Below are positions 24,457 to 32,614 of a stretch of DNA of 64,000 nucleotides, one piece after another. The stretch covers positions 8,432,001-8,496,000 of the forward strand of contig NZ_CP080521.1 of NCBI RefSeq assembly GCF_019468565.1. Direction: 5' to 3'. The translations under genes and the position numbers were made by a program. A model generated the notes under the pieces. The model was given only the letters and a program-made list of their open reading frames with translations, made no database searches and was not told the origin of the DNA. This stretch comes from Pseudonocardia sp. DSM 110487 (GTDB taxonomy: Bacteria > Actinomycetota > Actinomycetes > Mycobacteriales > Pseudonocardiaceae). The stretch's first letter is position 1. The number at the start of each line of letters is the position of its first letter.

Positions 24457-24583
24457 CCGCCATCCCGGGCCACGCACCCCTTGTCGGCCCACGCCACCCG
24501 TCGACGGTAGGCGCCAGCCGACACGGGACGCGCGAGCGGGGACGAGGAGCGTCGAGCGTCCGTCGGCGGGGGCGGTGCCCGGC

Positions 24584-25228
24584 TCAGCGGGCGCCGAGCG
24601 CCTCCGCGAGGGCGTCGCGGACCTCGGCCTCCTTCGGGGCCGGTTCACCGCGCTCCCCGGCCAACACCTGCAGGGACGTGATCCGGTCGGCGAGGCCGCA
24701 GGAGACGAAGTGGTCGAAGGCCGTCATGTCCGGGTCGACGTTCAGGGCGAACCCGTGGCTGCTGACGCCGCCGCGGATCCGCATACCGATCGAGGCGATC
24801 TTGCGACGATCCGGCGTCCACACGCCGACGAGGCTGGAGCCGCCGGGCGGGGTCTGCCTGCGGACGGCGGGGAAGCCCAGTGCGTCCAGGGCGGCGATGA
24901 TGCCCTGCTCCATCCAGCGGACGACATCGGCGGGGCCGCGCTCGCGCACGTTGGCGACGAGGTAACCGACGATCTGGCCAGGGCCGTGGTACGTGGCCTG
25001 CCCGCCGCGGTCGACCTCGACCACGGGTAGCCCGGACGCGGCCGCCGGGAGGTCGGCCGGCGAGGTCCGCGAGCCATAGGTGACGACCGGTGGGTGGGAG
25101 AGCAGGAACAGCCGGTCGCCCGCAGTGCCTGCCTGGCATTCCGCCACCCAGCCCAGCATGGCCGTGGTGGCGGCCTCGTACTCGATCTCGCCCAGGTCGA
25201 TCCGGGTGAGGCCGGGGAAGACCTGCAC
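24584..25228 (-). CDS. lipB: Octanoyltransferase LipB
   Basis: This 214-aa enzyme transfers octanoyl groups from acyl carrier protein to lipoyl domains. Motifs are SHPPVVTYGSR, the signature RGGQATYHGPGQIVGY, the lysine in RRKIASIGMRI, and the catalytic Cys in HFVSCGL. The GTG at 25228 was chosen because it follows directly after the TGA of the upstream small gene and gives a normal N-terminus (QVFPGLTRIDLG). LipA, its usual partner, is not adjacent, so this may be a displaced or second copy. It lies inside the otherwise conserved pepN to DUF5130 neighbourhood. Confidence 0.93.
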   Translation of the reverse strand: MQVFPGLTRIDLGEIEYEAATTAMLGWVAECQAGTAGDRLFLLSHPPVVTYGSRTSPADLPAAASGLPVVEVDRGGQATYHGPGQIVGYLVANVRERGPADVVRWMEQGIIAALDALGFPAVRRQTPPGGSSLVGVWTPDRRKIASIGMRIRGGVSSHGFALNVDPDMTAFDHFVSCGLADRITSLQVLAGERGEPAPKEAEVRDALAEALGAR

Positions 25229-25230
25229 CG

Positions 25231-25578
25231 TCAGTGGGTGAGACCCACGCTGCGCAGGAAGCGCCGCCACGCGCTGTTGGCCGGGCGGTACTCGCCGCAG
25301 GCGGAGCGGCCGCAGGCGCCGCAGTCGGTGCCGGGCCGGTAGTGCTCGTGTGCCGCCGGACCGTGGCCGCACGTGCACGGGTCGACGACCGTGTGCTGCG
25401 CGGGCGGCTGGGGCGGGTCGGCGGGAACCGGCGAGGACACCCGCCGCTGCACCGGGAAGGACTCGAGGTCCGGGATGACCGGCATGCCCGTGGGCGGCGT
25501 GAGGACGGACGAACCAGTGCCCCGCCGGCCGCGACGCTGCCCATCGCCGGCTGAATGTCCCGTTGCCGCGTCACCCAT
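25231..25578 (-). CDS. Small Cys-rich (zinc-ribbon-like) protein
   Basis: This protein of about 115 aa has a Pro-rich, probably disordered N-terminal half. A C-terminal cluster of Cys and His (CTCGHGPAAHEHY, DCGACGRSACGEY) looks like a small zinc-binding module found in actinobacterial hypothetical proteins. The ATG at 25578 is preferred because AGGG precedes it; ATG 25596 and GTG 25629 are in frame. Its stop abuts the lipB GTG, so the two genes are probably co-translated. The 193 bp between it and the DUF5130 stop contain nothing else recognised apart from its likely promoter. Confidence 0.65.
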   Translation of the reverse strand: MGDAATGHSAGDGQRRGRRGTGSSVLTPPTGMPVIPDLESFPVQRRVSSPVPADPPQPPAQHTVVDPCTCGHGPAAHEHYRPGTDCGACGRSACGEYRPANSAWRRFLRSVGLTH

Positions 25579-25771
25579 GTAGGCCCTGCCCTTCATCAGT
25601 CCGTGGCCCGTGAAGGGCCGTGGACGCACAGTATGCGATGCGGGGCACTGAGTCGACCATCACCAACTCCGGTTAAAGCTCGGAGGTTACGGTCGATCTG
25701 TTACCGGTCGCGGTCCGCGTGGGCGCGGGGTACCCGATGACGAGCGGTCGGGAAACGCGGCCTGGGCCGGG

Positions 25772-26299
25772 TCAGCGCGTGCGGCGACGGCCGCCGGCCT
25801 GGTCGGCCAGCATGCGCAGGCCGCTCAGCAGACCGCCGAGCAGGTCGCCCTCCTTGAACGAGGCCACCATGCTCATGACGGCGAGCTTGGCGCCGCGGTC
25901 GGGCAGCCGGCTGCGGGCCTCGGCACCGCTCAGCACCTCCACGAACCGCTGCTCGGGGCTCACGGCCACGAGCACGGCCTCGCTGGCCCCCTCGAGCTGG
26001 TCGTGCAGCTCGGCGACGCGGGCCGACGGATCCGGGCCGAGGTCACCGAGGTACACGCTGAAGCGCAGGCCGGTCTCCCGGCTGGTGAGCGTGAGCGCCT
26101 CGTCGAGCCGGGCCATCTGCACAGGGGTGAACGGCTGCTCGGCCCGCGACGGCTCCTGGTACTCCTCCGCGCGGGAGATCCGGCCCGATGCCGTGACGAC
26201 CGCTCCGACGGGCAGGTCCTCGCTCTCGGGCCGGACGACGGCGGTGCCGGTGCCGCCGTGGTCGGTGGTGCTGCCCGGGTGCGCCTCACCAGCTGCCAC
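25772..26299 (-). CDS. DUF5130 (TPM-like) protein
   Basis: This 175-aa protein matches the actinobacterial DUF5130 pattern: TPVQMARLDEALTLTSRETG, RFSVYLGDLG, AVLVAVSPEQRFVEVLSGAE and KLAVMSMVASFKEGDLLGG. The fold resembles TPM domains and the function is unknown. The GTG at 26299 was chosen over a start 23 codons earlier because GAGGAGG lies just before it. It overlaps the ctaJ stop by 14 bp, so the pair is coupled. The same pair stands beside pepN in mycobacteria, which supports both calls. Confidence 0.8.
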   Translation of the reverse strand: MAAGEAHPGSTTDHGGTGTAVVRPESEDLPVGAVVTASGRISRAEEYQEPSRAEQPFTPVQMARLDEALTLTSRETGLRFSVYLGDLGPDPSARVAELHDQLEGASEAVLVAVSPEQRFVEVLSGAEARSRLPDRGAKLAVMSMVASFKEGDLLGGLLSGLRMLADQAGGRRRTR

Positions 26300-26573
26300 G
26301 AGCACCTCCTCGCTCGGCGCCGGCGCGCGCACCCACGAGTGCGGGGCCGCGGTCGGCGGTGTGGTCACCTGCGTGGTCGCCCGAGTGGTCGACGGGCGGC
26401 AGGTGCGCGCCCTCCGGGTTGGCCGTCCACCACATCGGGTCGTGCGGCCACGGCTGCCCCACCCGGTACCGGGGCCTGCGGGCCATCCGCGGTGCGACCA
26501 CCAGCAACGCGATACCCAGGTACAACGCCACCGACGGCACCGCGAAGTAGAGGATCGTCTCCCACACGCTCAC
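26286..26573 (-). CDS. ctaJ: aa3-type cytochrome oxidase subunit CtaJ-like
   Basis: This 95-aa protein has one N-terminal transmembrane helix (TILYFAVPSVALYLGIALLVV), then the conserved RYRVGQPWPHDPMWW segment, a His/Asp-rich linker and a GGARGSW C-terminus. This matches CtaJ, the small accessory subunit of the actinobacterial aa3 oxidase in the III2-IV2 respiratory supercomplex. The GTG at 26573 gives VSVWETILYF. It overlaps the downstream DUF5130 gene. No ctaC, ctaD or ctaE gene is nearby, as is normal for ctaJ. The call rests on motif recall and synteny. Confidence 0.72.
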   Translation of the reverse strand: MSVWETILYFAVPSVALYLGIALLVVAPRMARRPRYRVGQPWPHDPMWWTANPEGAHLPPVDHSGDHAGDHTADRGPALVGARAGAERGGARGSW

Positions 26574-26678
26574 GTGCGAGAACGATAGTCGACGCGGCGC
26601 CGGCGGCCTGCCGCAGGGCGCTCCACGGGGAGCGGGGACCATAATCGTCAACAGCTATTGCGCGCGAGATATATCTAC

Positions 26679-26697
26679 TAAGGTTAGGCGGACCTCA
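26679..26697. promoter_or_regulatory. Candidate DtxR/IdeR iron box
   Basis: TAAGGTTAGGCGGACCTCA agrees with the IdeR consensus TTAGGTTAGGCTAACCTAA at 15 of 19 positions, one of the four differences (A at position 2) being tolerated by the degenerate consensus. It lies 106 bp upstream of ctaJ (minus) and 289 bp upstream of the first polysaccharide gene (plus). The rest of the 412-bp intergenic region (26574-26985) is comparatively AT-rich, has no convincing gene and probably holds promoters for both directions. Confidence 0.45.
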
Positions 26698-26985
26698 CCA
26701 GAATCATCGCCCACTTGCAGCAACACCGTCCGGCAGACGTGTTCCCTGCTGTCCCCCAAACGCCGACCTGAGAAAACCCTGTAACACCCCCACCTATTCT
26801 CCTGATAGCCAGAACAGGCGGCGGGTACGGCATTCGAAGATCTCGTCGGCGAGGTTCGTGATCAGTCAGGGACACGGGGCGCGAACGCCGTTCGAGATCC
26901 GCGAGTGCGGGCCTGTCGCCGGGCGGCGGTGCTCAGTTGCGCCGGCGTCGGTCAGGGGGAATGCATCGCAGGGTCTGGGGGACCG

Positions 26986-28044
26986 GTGGCGAAGCGAGTT
27001 GACATACGCGTGGCCGTGGTGGGTTACGGCTACTGGGGGAGCAAGCACGTCCGCGTGCTGAGCACGATGCCCGACGTCGACGTCGTGGTCGTGGACGAGC
27101 ACGTCGAGCGGCTCGAGGAGGCGGTGGCCTACTACCCGTCGGTGGAGAGAACGGCCACGTCCCTCGAGGACGTGCTCGACGACGTCGACGCGGTGCTGGT
27201 GGCCACGCCCCCGGCGGCGCACGCGGAGATCGCGCTGCAGGCGATCAACGCGGGCAAGCACGTGCTCGTCGAGAAGCCGATGGCCACGTCGGTCTCCGAC
27301 GCGGAGGCGATGGTGCTCGCGGCCTCTGTACAGGGCGTGCAACTGATGGTCGGGCACACATTCGAATACAACGCCGCCGTGCGCAGGCTGCGGGACATCA
27401 TCCGTTCCGGCACGCTCGGCCGCGTCCTCTACATCGATTCCGCACGGCTGAGCCTCGGCCGTTACCAGCGCGACGTGAACGTGATCTGGGACCTCGCGCC
27501 GCACGACATCTCGATCGCGTCGTTCCTGCTCGACGAACTGCCGGTCGCGACGTCGGTATGGGGCGACCGCAACGTCACGCCGTGGCGGGAGGATGTCGCG
27601 TACCTGCGGCTCGACTTCCCGGAGACGCGCGCGTTCGTGCACGTGAGCTGGCTGAACCCGAACAAGGTGCGCCGCACGACGGTGGTCGGCGAGCGGAAGA
27701 TGGCCGTCTACGACGACATGTCCGACAACGAGCGGATCCGGATCTACGACATCGGCGTCGACCCGGCGAGCATCGACGACCCGCACAGTGCGCACGAGCG
27801 GCCGGTCAGCTACCGCACCGGCGACATCGTCTCGCCGTTCGTGGCGTTCCACGAGCCGTTGATGGCCCAGGACCGGGCCTTCGTCGACTCGGTGCGCACC
27901 GGCATCCCGTCGGAGACACCCGGCGAGCGCGGGCTCGACATCGTGCGCGTGCTCGCGGCCACCGACGCCGCGCTGGTCACCGGGCGCACGGCCCCGGTGC
28001 TCAAGCCCTCGCGGATCCTGCCCGGCGTGCGAGCGGTCTCGTGA
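26986..28044 (+). CDS. Gfo/Idh/MocA-family sugar dehydrogenase (WbpB-like)
   Basis: This 352-aa enzyme has an N-terminal Rossmann fold (VVGYGYWGSKH), the VEKPMAT loop with the conserved Lys, and the IWDLAPHDISIASFLL catalytic segment. WbpB-like members oxidise C3 of UDP-GlcNAc uronate. The GTG at 26986 has GGGGGA just upstream; the ATG-rich region before it is non-coding. It is the first gene of an operon with a DegT aminotransferase and a UDP-HexNAc dehydrogenase, the combination used for UDP-2,3-diamino-uronates. Its stop overlaps the next GTG. Confidence 0.85.
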   Translation: MAKRVDIRVAVVGYGYWGSKHVRVLSTMPDVDVVVVDEHVERLEEAVAYYPSVERTATSLEDVLDDVDAVLVATPPAAHAEIALQAINAGKHVLVEKPMATSVSDAEAMVLAASVQGVQLMVGHTFEYNAAVRRLRDIIRSGTLGRVLYIDSARLSLGRYQRDVNVIWDLAPHDISIASFLLDELPVATSVWGDRNVTPWREDVAYLRLDFPETRAFVHVSWLNPNKVRRTTVVGERKMAVYDDMSDNERIRIYDIGVDPASIDDPHSAHERPVSYRTGDIVSPFVAFHEPLMAQDRAFVDSVRTGIPSETPGERGLDIVRVLAATDAALVTGRTAPVLKPSRILPGVRAVS

Positions 28045-29144
28045 CGACGACGGTTCCGTTCCTCGACCTCGCCGCTGTGCACCTCGACCTGCGTGACGAT
28101 CTCGACGTCGCGTGGAAGGAGGTGCTCGCGCACGGGCGATTCATCGGAGGGCCCGAGGTCGCGGCCTTCGAGGCGGCGTTCGCCGCCCACTGCGAGGTGG
28201 CGCACTGCGCAGGGGTGGCCAACGGCACCGACGCGCTCGAGCTGATCCTCGCCGGGCTGGGGATCGGGCCGGGCGACGAGGTGATCGTGCCGGCGAACAC
28301 GTTCGTGGCCACCGTCGAGGCCGTGCGCACCGCGGGCGCGCGGCCCCGGTTCGTGGACGTGCGCCCCGACACCCTGCTGGCCGACCCGGCCGCCGTCGCC
28401 GCGGCCATCACGCCGCGGACGGCGGCAATCGTGGCCGTCCACCTGTTCGGGCAGATGGCCGACGTCGACGCGCTGGGGAAGCTCGCGTCCCGGCACGGGC
28501 TGGCGCTGATCGAGGACGCCGCGCAGGCCCACGGGGCTCGCTACCAGGGCCGGCGCGCTGGTAGCTGGGGCGCGGCCGCCGCGTTCAGCTTCTACCCCGG
28601 CAAGAACCTCGGCGCACTCGGCGACGGCGGGGCGGCGGTCTCCGACGACGCGCAGCTGATCGACCGGATCCGGCTGCTCGCCGACCACGGCCGCTCCGTC
28701 GACGACCGGTTCGTCCACGAGGTCTCCGGCCGCAACAGCCGCTTGGACACGCTCCAGGCGGCGGCGCTGCGGGTCAAGCTCGCCCACCTCGATCGAATGA
28801 ACGAAGCCCGTGTCGCGCTGGTCGAGCGGTACCGGCGCGGCCTGCCCTCGTGGTGCGTGCCGGTCGCGGTGGACCCCGCCGCCGACCCCGTCTACCACCT
28901 GGCGGTGGTCCAGGTGCCGGACCGGCCCACCGTCACGTCCGCGCTCGACGCCGCCGGCATCGGGTGGGGGCTGCACTACCCGGTGCCCTGTCACCGTCAG
29001 CCCGCCTTCGCCGAGTACGCCGACGGTCCGCTCCCCGTGGTCGAGGAGGCCGCCGGGCGGATCCTGTCGCTCCCGCTGTCGCCCGGCATGGCGCCGGAGC
29101 AGGTCGACCTGGTCTGCGAGGTCCTGCACGATGTCCCGATCTGA
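28041..29144 (+). CDS. DegT/DnrJ/EryC1/StrS-family sugar aminotransferase (WbpE-like)
   Basis: This 367-aa PLP enzyme has GVANGTDALELIL near residue 55, the EVIVPANTFVATVEAV strand, LIEDAAQAHGA and the PLP lysine in FYPGKNLGALGDGG. It would transfer an amino group to a keto-sugar nucleotide, most simply the 3-keto product of the preceding dehydrogenase. It starts at the GTG that overlaps the upstream stop (GTGA). Its last 14 bp overlap the start of the deacetylase/priming-transferase fusion. Confidence 0.9.
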   Translation: MTTTVPFLDLAAVHLDLRDDLDVAWKEVLAHGRFIGGPEVAAFEAAFAAHCEVAHCAGVANGTDALELILAGLGIGPGDEVIVPANTFVATVEAVRTAGARPRFVDVRPDTLLADPAAVAAAITPRTAAIVAVHLFGQMADVDALGKLASRHGLALIEDAAQAHGARYQGRRAGSWGAAAAFSFYPGKNLGALGDGGAAVSDDAQLIDRIRLLADHGRSVDDRFVHEVSGRNSRLDTLQAAALRVKLAHLDRMNEARVALVERYRRGLPSWCVPVAVDPAADPVYHLAVVQVPDRPTVTSALDAAGIGWGLHYPVPCHRQPAFAEYADGPLPVVEEAAGRILSLPLSPGMAPEQVDLVCEVLHDVPI

Positions 29145-30558
29145 TCGTCACCGGCACGTGCCCTCGTTGCGGGCGCCCCGCGTGCTGATGTACCACTACT
29201 TCGGCGACGCACCCGGCGCCGACCCGGAGCAGCTCTTCGTCAGCGAGGAGGCGTTCGCGGCGCAGCTGCGTCACCTGCGCCGCAGCGGCTGGCACGCGCT
29301 CACGCTCGACGAGTACCTCGCCGCGCTGGACGGGGCCCCGACCCCGCGCCGCTCGTACCTGGTGACGATCGACGACGGGCACGAGTCCGCCGTGCGCGTC
29401 GCGGCGCCCGCGCTCCACGCGGCAGGCGTGCCGTCCGTGCTGTTCGTCTGCCCGGATCACATCGGCGGCCGGGCCGAGTGGACCGACGCCTACGCCGACG
29501 AGCGGCTCGCGCCGGCCGAGGAGCTGAAGGGGCTCCCGGACCTCGGCATGGAGCTGGGCGTCCACAGCGCCGACCACACCCGCATGGCCGGGATGGACGA
29601 CGCCACCCTGCACGTCCACGTCACCGACGCGCGCGACCGGCTCGAGGCCACCACCGGGGTGCGGGCCCGCTCGTTCGCCTACCCGTACGGCACGCACGAC
29701 CCCGCGGCAAGGGCCGCGGTCGCCGCCGAGGGCTACGAGGTGGCGTTCGCCGTGGCCCGCGAGAACGGCCGCTTCGCGGTCGACCGGGTGTTCGTCCGCA
29801 GCGGCGACTCGTTGCTGCGGTTCCGGTTCAAGCTGTCCACGGCGTACCGGGTGATCTCCCGGGTCGGCGGGCGGGCATGGCGGCTGCGGCACGCGGTCCG
29901 GAGGCTCGGGGCGCGGCTGCGGGGCATGGTGTCCGGTCGCGGCGCCGCGATCGTGCGCCGACTGGCCGACGTCGTGGTCTCGGGGGCCGCGCTCGTGGCG
30001 CTGGCGATCCCGATGCTGGTCATCGCCGCCGCCATCCGGATCGAGAGCGACGGGCCCGCCCTGTTCCGGCAGCGGCGGGTGGGGCTGCGCCGCCGTCCGT
30101 TCGAGATGCTCAAGTTCCGCACGATGAAGCCCGGCGGCGACGACAGCGCGCTGCGGGAGTTGATCGCGCGCGAGCTGCGGGGCGAGGACACCGTCGTCGA
30201 CGGCAGCTCGAAGCTGAACGGTGACACCCGCATCACCCGCGTCGGCCGGTTCCTGCGCCGCACGAGCCTCGACGAGCTGCCGCAGCTGATCAACGTGCTG
30301 CGCGGCGACATGACGCTGGTGGGGCCGCGGCCGTGCCTCGAATGGGAGGCCGAGATGTTCCCGGCCGAGTACGGGGCGCGGTTCGACGTGCCACCTGGCC
30401 TCACCGGGTTGTGGCAGGTCAGCGGCCGCAGCGCCCTCGGCACGCTCGACATGCTTCGCCTCGACGTCCGGTACGTGGAGGAGCGCACCCTCGCGCGCGA
30501 CCTCGAGATACTGGTCCGCACGGTGCCGGCCGTGCTGGGTGGGGGTGGATCGCGGTGA
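29131..30558 (+). CDS. Fusion: NodB-type polysaccharide deacetylase + priming sugar-phosphate transferase (WcaJ/RfbP-like)
   Basis: This single 475-aa reading frame has two enzymes. Residues 15-225 are a NodB deacetylase: VTIDDGHES (Asp-Asp at 81-82), HSADH at 145-149 and AYPYG at 183-187. Residues 270-475 are a bacterial sugar transferase that starts repeat units on undecaprenyl phosphate: one hydrophobic segment (VVVSGAALVALAIPMLVIAA), LKFRTM at 327-332, VGPRP near 400, and GLTGLWQVSGR at 423-433. An Arg-rich linker joins them. Priming enzymes normally carry four extra membrane helices or none at the N-terminus, so a soluble deacetylase in that place is unusual. It starts at ATG 29131 inside the aminotransferase gene, and its stop overlaps the next gene. 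Confidence 0.88.
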   Translation: MSRSDRHRHVPSLRAPRVLMYHYFGDAPGADPEQLFVSEEAFAAQLRHLRRSGWHALTLDEYLAALDGAPTPRRSYLVTIDDGHESAVRVAAPALHAAGVPSVLFVCPDHIGGRAEWTDAYADERLAPAEELKGLPDLGMELGVHSADHTRMAGMDDATLHVHVTDARDRLEATTGVRARSFAYPYGTHDPAARAAVAAEGYEVAFAVARENGRFAVDRVFVRSGDSLLRFRFKLSTAYRVISRVGGRAWRLRHAVRRLGARLRGMVSGRGAAIVRRLADVVVSGAALVALAIPMLVIAAAIRIESDGPALFRQRRVGLRRRPFEMLKFRTMKPGGDDSALRELIARELRGEDTVVDGSSKLNGDTRITRVGRFLRRTSLDELPQLINVLRGDMTLVGPRPCLEWEAEMFPAEYGARFDVPPGLTGLWQVSGRSALGTLDMLRLDVRYVEERTLARDLEILVRTVPAVLGGGGSR

Positions 30559-31541
30559 CCACCGTCCTCGTCGCGACGACGGGCGGCCACCTCACCCAGC
30601 TGCACGGCCTCGCCGAGCGGATCCCGCCCGACCCGGACTCCGTCTGGGTCACCCACGCCAACGAGCAGAGCACGTCGCTCCTCGCCGACCGGGACGTGGA
30701 GTACGTGCCGTACGTCGGCCAGAAGGACGTGCCGGGCGTGCTCCGGTGCATGCTGCACGCCCACCGGCTGTTCCGGGAGCGGCGGCCCACCCGGGCAGTG
30801 TCCACCGGGTCGGGCATCGCGCTGGGCTACCTGCCCTACCTCGCCGCGCGCGGGGTCGAATGCCACTACATCGAGAGCGCGGCGCGGGTGGGCGGGCCCT
30901 CGCTCACCGGCCGCATCCTGCGCTGGGTCCCCCGGGTGCACACCTACACCCAGTCCCAGAGCTGGAGCGGCGGGCCGTGGCGCTACGGGGGCAACGGGTT
31001 CGACGCGTACGAGGCGGTGCCGGCCCGGCGGGAGCCCGGCGACCGCGTCAAGGTCGTCGTCACGGTCGGCACGGCGGCCGAGTTCCCGTTCCGGCGGCTC
31101 GTGCTCCCAATGGCCAAGCTCCTTGCCGCCGACGGGCCACTCGAACAGGCCATGGGCCGTCCCGTCGACGTCCTGTGGCAGACCGGGTGCACACCGGTCG
31201 ACGACCTGCCGATCACGGCCACCCCGTTCCTGCCCGCCGCGGACCTCACCGCCGCGCTCGCGGAAGCCGACATCGTGGTCAGCCACGGCGGCACCGGCTC
31301 TGCACTGGCCAACCTCGCCGCGGGCCGGTTCGCCGTCATGGTGAGCCGGGAGGCCGAGTTCGGCGAGGCGGCCGACGACCACCAGCGGGAGCTCGCCGAC
31401 GAGCTGGCCGCGCGCGGGCTCGCCCTGCACCGCAGCCCCGCCGACATCACGGTGGACGACCTCGTGGCCACGCTGTCGACGGCGGTGCGCAGGGCGTCCG
31501 AGGTGCCGCCGTTCGAGCTCCGGACCAAGACGGAGCCATGA
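30555..31541 (+). CDS. Glycosyltransferase of the Alg14/Alg13 (EpsE/EpsF-like) type in one chain
   Basis: In this 328-aa protein the N-terminal half resembles Alg14/EpsE (VLVATTGGHLTQLHGLAE, AVSTGSGIALGYLPYLA, CHYIESAARVGG). The C-terminal half resembles the Alg13/GT28 nucleotide-sugar site (VVVTVGTAAEFPFRRL, VVSHGGTGSALANLAAG). In many bacteria these are two proteins; here they are fused. It probably adds the second sugar to the primed lipid on the cytoplasmic face. It starts at the GTG overlapping the fusion gene stop and ends by overlapping the FemAB-like gene (ATGA). Confidence 0.85.
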   Translation: MTTVLVATTGGHLTQLHGLAERIPPDPDSVWVTHANEQSTSLLADRDVEYVPYVGQKDVPGVLRCMLHAHRLFRERRPTRAVSTGSGIALGYLPYLAARGVECHYIESAARVGGPSLTGRILRWVPRVHTYTQSQSWSGGPWRYGGNGFDAYEAVPARREPGDRVKVVVTVGTAAEFPFRRLVLPMAKLLAADGPLEQAMGRPVDVLWQTGCTPVDDLPITATPFLPAADLTAALAEADIVVSHGGTGSALANLAAGRFAVMVSREAEFGEAADDHQRELADELAARGLALHRSPADITVDDLVATLSTAVRRASEVPPFELRTKTEP

Positions 31542-32602
31542 ACGTCCTGACCGTCGTCGCAGCCGACCCCGTCACCGATCCTCGGTGGCGCCGGCTGGCC
31601 GCGGAGCCGGGCGCGAGCCTGTTCACGTCACCGCCGTGGATCAAGGCGGTGTGCCGCTCCTACGGCTTCACGCCGGAGGCGCGGATCGCGCTCGACGCCG
31701 CGGGCGAACCGGTCGGCGGGTTCGCGTGGGTCGCCGTGCAGGACGTGCGCGGGAGGCGCCTGTCGAGCCTGCCCTTCTCCGACCGGGCCGACCCGCTCGT
31801 GGCGGAGCCGCCGGTCTGGACCGCCCTGCTGGACGCGGCGAAGACCGGCGACGACCAGCTGACGCTGCGCTGCCTCGACGACTCGGCCGCGCTCGCCGAC
31901 CCGCGGCTGCGCGCGATCGGCGCGGCGGCGTGGCACGGCACCCCCCTCGACGCGGGGATCGACGAGCTGCACCGGCGGATCTCCAGCACGTCGCGCCGCA
32001 ACATCGCGGCGGCCGGGCGGGCCGGGGTCCGCGTGGACGTCCGCGACGACCTCGACGCGGTGCGCACCTTCCACCGCCTGCACGTCGGGCTGCGCAAGCA
32101 CAAGTACCGGCTGCTCGCGCAGCCGCGCGAGTTCTTCGAGAACATCTGGCACGAGTTCCACGAGGGCGGCGCCGATGACAATGGGCGCTGCGTCACCCTG
32201 CTCGCGTCACTCGACGGCGAGGTGATCGCCGGCGCGATGTTCCTCGAGTGGAGCGACGTCCTCTACTACAAGTTCGGCGCCTCGGTGCCGGAGCACCTGC
32301 GGGCACGCCCGAACGACGCCGTCTACTGGACCGGGATCCGGCGCGGCGTCGAGCGCGGCATGCGGCTCGTCGACTGGGGCTTGTCCGACCTCGACCAACC
32401 CGGCCTCGTCGGGTTCAAGAGGAAGTGGGCGAGCGACGAGCGCCGCATCGTCACATTGCGCTCCGGCACCTGGCTGCAGGCGCCCGAGCAGGAGGAGTTC
32501 GGGCGGGAGCTGGGTGAGCTCACCCGCCTGCTCACCGACTCGTCGGTGCCCGACGAGATCACCGCGCGGGCGGGCGCGCTCCTCTACCGCTATTTCTGCT
32601 GA
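31538..32602 (+). CDS. FemAB-like / GNAT-fold acyl or aminoacyl transferase
   Basis: This 354-aa protein has the double-GNAT layout of FemAB peptidyltransferases: LFTSPPWIKAVCRSYGF at the start, SSTSRRNIAAAGRAGV in the middle, then a second GNAT half with LHVGLRKHKYRLL, CVTLLASLDGEVIAGAMFLEW and YWTGIRRGVERGMRLVDWGLSDLDQPGLVGFKRKW. FemAB enzymes add amino acids from aminoacyl-tRNA to lipid II; relatives in glycan clusters may acylate sugars. It sits inside the coupled exopolysaccharide operon, so modification of a repeat unit is the simplest role. A second such gene lies at 43.9 kb. Confidence 0.75.
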   Translation: MNVLTVVAADPVTDPRWRRLAAEPGASLFTSPPWIKAVCRSYGFTPEARIALDAAGEPVGGFAWVAVQDVRGRRLSSLPFSDRADPLVAEPPVWTALLDAAKTGDDQLTLRCLDDSAALADPRLRAIGAAAWHGTPLDAGIDELHRRISSTSRRNIAAAGRAGVRVDVRDDLDAVRTFHRLHVGLRKHKYRLLAQPREFFENIWHEFHEGGADDNGRCVTLLASLDGEVIAGAMFLEWSDVLYYKFGASVPEHLRARPNDAVYWTGIRRGVERGMRLVDWGLSDLDQPGLVGFKRKWASDERRIVTLRSGTWLQAPEQEEFGRELGELTRLLTDSSVPDEITARAGALLYRYFC

Positions 32603-32614
32603 GGGGGATCAGTC

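Noticed and set aside
25228..25595. The Cys-rich gene as an N-terminal extension of LipB in another frame
   Set aside because: The two frames differ and the small gene has its own stop directly before the LipB GTG; no frameshift site was seen.
26684..26875. A 63-codon minus-strand reading frame under the candidate iron box
   Set aside because: It has no Shine-Dalgarno site, no recognisable domain, and its end runs through the iron box; it looks like chance in non-coding DNA.
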